This document shows positions 62,440 through 64,000 of a DNA stretch of 64,000 nt, one piece after another. The number at the start of each line of letters is the position of its first letter. Positions within the stretch are counted from its first letter, which is position 1. The position numbers were made by a program, and so were the translations under genes. The notes under the pieces are model-generated. The model worked only from the letters and a program-made list of their open reading frames with translations. It did not search any database and was not told where the DNA came from. The stretch is from Bugula neritina (Eukaryota; Bryozoa; Gymnolaemata; Cheilostomatida; Bugulidae): positions 310,001 to 374,000 of the forward strand of contig CAXIUT010000057.1 of assembly GCA_964035545.1 (NCBI GenBank), given 5' to 3'.

Positions 62440-64000
62440 ATTTTTGGACTACAACTCTATAAATAGTTGTTCCAATTATGAAGACTTAGATATCTATCCG
62501 GCCAGTAACGTCTTATTTTTTTATTAGAGATCACCTGTTTTTCTATTATAAAGAACCATAAATAGATTTTAGTGTTTTCTTTTCAAACTGATTCCTTTTT
62601 ATAGATTTTATCTTTCGACCAAACAAACAATCACATGTCTGCCTATATTTTTCCTAATTTCTGTTTCCATGTTGCTGTCGCAGGTGTAGCTTTGCAAGAT
62701 AAGATGATATTTAACAGCCATAACATTGAATTTATTTCTTTTATTAAAATGAACCAACAAAACAATCAAATTCTTATTCAGTGACCTCTTTAGCTTATTC
62801 AACTCGCCCATATCCCATCGATTCAACCTAGTTACAGAATTCACACTTAGTGTCTGATTACTAGTTGAACTCACTGATAACCCAGAATCATACTTTATCT
62901 TTTACTATTTAAAAGATGGAACTTATAGCTAGAATTTAGATAGATATTGAGAGACTTGGGAATTTTATAACTTCCTTATAGATGATACTCTGGTATTTTA
63001 AAACAAATTAGTTATCGAATTCAAATTGATGTCTGTTAGCTTCGGAAGTAGTACCTTCAAGTTGTTGCTTTTAAATACTATCGACATCTGCTACTTCTAC
63101 ACCAGTTAGTTAAATAACTACATTGGCACCTATCGCATCATCAATAACAACAAATTACCACCGTCATGTAGCTTCTTCAACTCACTTATACTGCTATACA
63201 AAACAGGGTAAATCTTTTAGTTTTGAGAACAAGCAGCCAACAACTACCTCTTCTGCTGCATCTACAAATTCTGATGATACACGATATTTATTTTAGAATA
63301 ATCGTCCAGCCGAACCATCTTGCATGACTACTTATCAGGCTACTACTACCTATCTCGACTCTATATAGGCAAATTACCTTCAGACATCTTTATACTTGAC
63401 GCGTTGCTACTCTGATGACCACTCTCGATCTTCAACTAGTTTTTATCACCTTAAATTTCTTTCTATTCCGATTTTATCTATTCTTCATGCTAAGATTATT
63501 GTATTTTTTAAAGATATGATGACTTTTTACTATAACTTTTCTTTATATGCATCAAAAAAGGCTCTATCTCACTATACCTAATATACAAATGCTAGCTATC
63601 ATCCACATACTCATGATTTAAATAAACTAGCTTCAACCTTTGATTCTAAACATGATATTTAACCAATTATTGAGGTTACTTTTGAGTCTAACTGACAAAA
63701 ACAACAACTTGTTTATTAGGATTATCATTAATATACTATATTACTTGTTAAATAGTCAACTAAAGAAGCTAGCTTTACTTCTATTGCACAATACTAGATA
63801 TCTAGCTTTAATCTTTGAGTTTAATGAAGCTGATTTAAAGCAGACTGTCAAGTATAGTTGATACCATATGATTAACTTGTTTAATTTTATTGATTAATTT
63901 AACAACATCAGTTTCAGTATTCAGATTACCATCCTAATCAATCCAATTTTAGTCCTCCAAACAAAACCAGCGATATCTATCTCCATATCTAGCACGTAAT
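62440..64000 (+). CDS. leucine/asparagine-rich repeat gene, runs off the window
   Basis: Several plus-strand blocks share an LxxLxxxN-like texture: QTDSFLEILSFDQTNNHMS, VAGVALQDKMIFNSHNIEFI, NSPISHRFNLVTEFTLSV, KLMSVSFGSSTFKLLLLNTI and NSQLKKLALLLLHNTRYLAL. Frame shifts between blocks (for instance at 62795, 63215 and 63270) require introns. The pattern suggests leucine-rich repeats; whether it is one gene cannot be decided and the 3' end is outside the window. Confidence 0.35.

Overview
The window comes from a ciliate macronuclear genome, most likely a peritrich (the Vorticella/Carchesium/Opisthonecta group). UAA and UAG are sense codons here and stand for glutamate, not glutamine. They fall on invariant Glu positions: GESYAG, ENGP and ESP in two serine carboxypeptidases, APE in two protein kinases, the kinase helix-C Glu, and the QEP Q-loop of an ABC transporter. 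UGA is the normal stop. This matches the peritrich nuclear code (NCBI table 30). Telomeres are pure GGGGTT/CCCCAA, the sequence is AT-rich, intergenic gaps are often only 50-300 bp, and many introns are exactly 20 nt.

Layout. Two blocks of exactly 200 N separate GGGGTT arrays on the left from CCCCAA arrays on the right, so separate telomere-capped chromosomes have been concatenated. (1) 1-1938: right end of a chromosome carrying a Ser/Thr kinase. (2) 2139-56727: a complete chromosome of about 54.6 kb with both telomeres and an unexplained interstitial CCCCAA block at 36012-36074. (3) 56928-64000: left end of a third chromosome, whose telomere is a double array.

Chromosome 2, left to right: small unknown genes; a repeat protein; a large multi-exon unknown; a membrane protein; a Q-rich protein; ribosomal eL38; two TBC Rab-GAPs with unknown genes between; a full-length ABCB-type transporter; a TM protein with a CPDC motif; two tandem drug/metabolite-type transporters; a coiled-coil protein; a Ulp1 SUMO protease; disordered proteins; a radial-spoke RSP3-like protein; a ciliate-type conserved protein; serine carboxypeptidase 1 with an in-frame TGA; a TMEM63/OSCA-like channel; the interstitial telomere block; a membrane protein; PP2A scaffold subunit A; an androglobin-like protein; two secretory-pathway proteins; a ciliary repeat protein; coiled-coil; NEK kinase; ribosomal eL14; mitochondrial acyl carrier protein; a third kinase; a SHIPPO-repeat protein; a RING-B-box-coiled-coil-LRR protein; a KG-rich unknown; CFAP144. 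Chromosome 3: a possible Pol III subunit, a methyltransferase, an FHA-like protein, serine carboxypeptidase 2 and an LRR-like gene running off the window.

Functionally this is a housekeeping segment rich in ciliary parts (RSP3, androglobin, SHIPPO, CFAP144, the repeat MIP-like protein, NEK) and in membrane traffic and turnover (TBC, SUMO protease, RING, carboxypeptidases). Gene ends come within 46-160 bp of the telomeres. All translations were made by eye with TAA/TAG=Glu; exon borders in weak genes are approximate.
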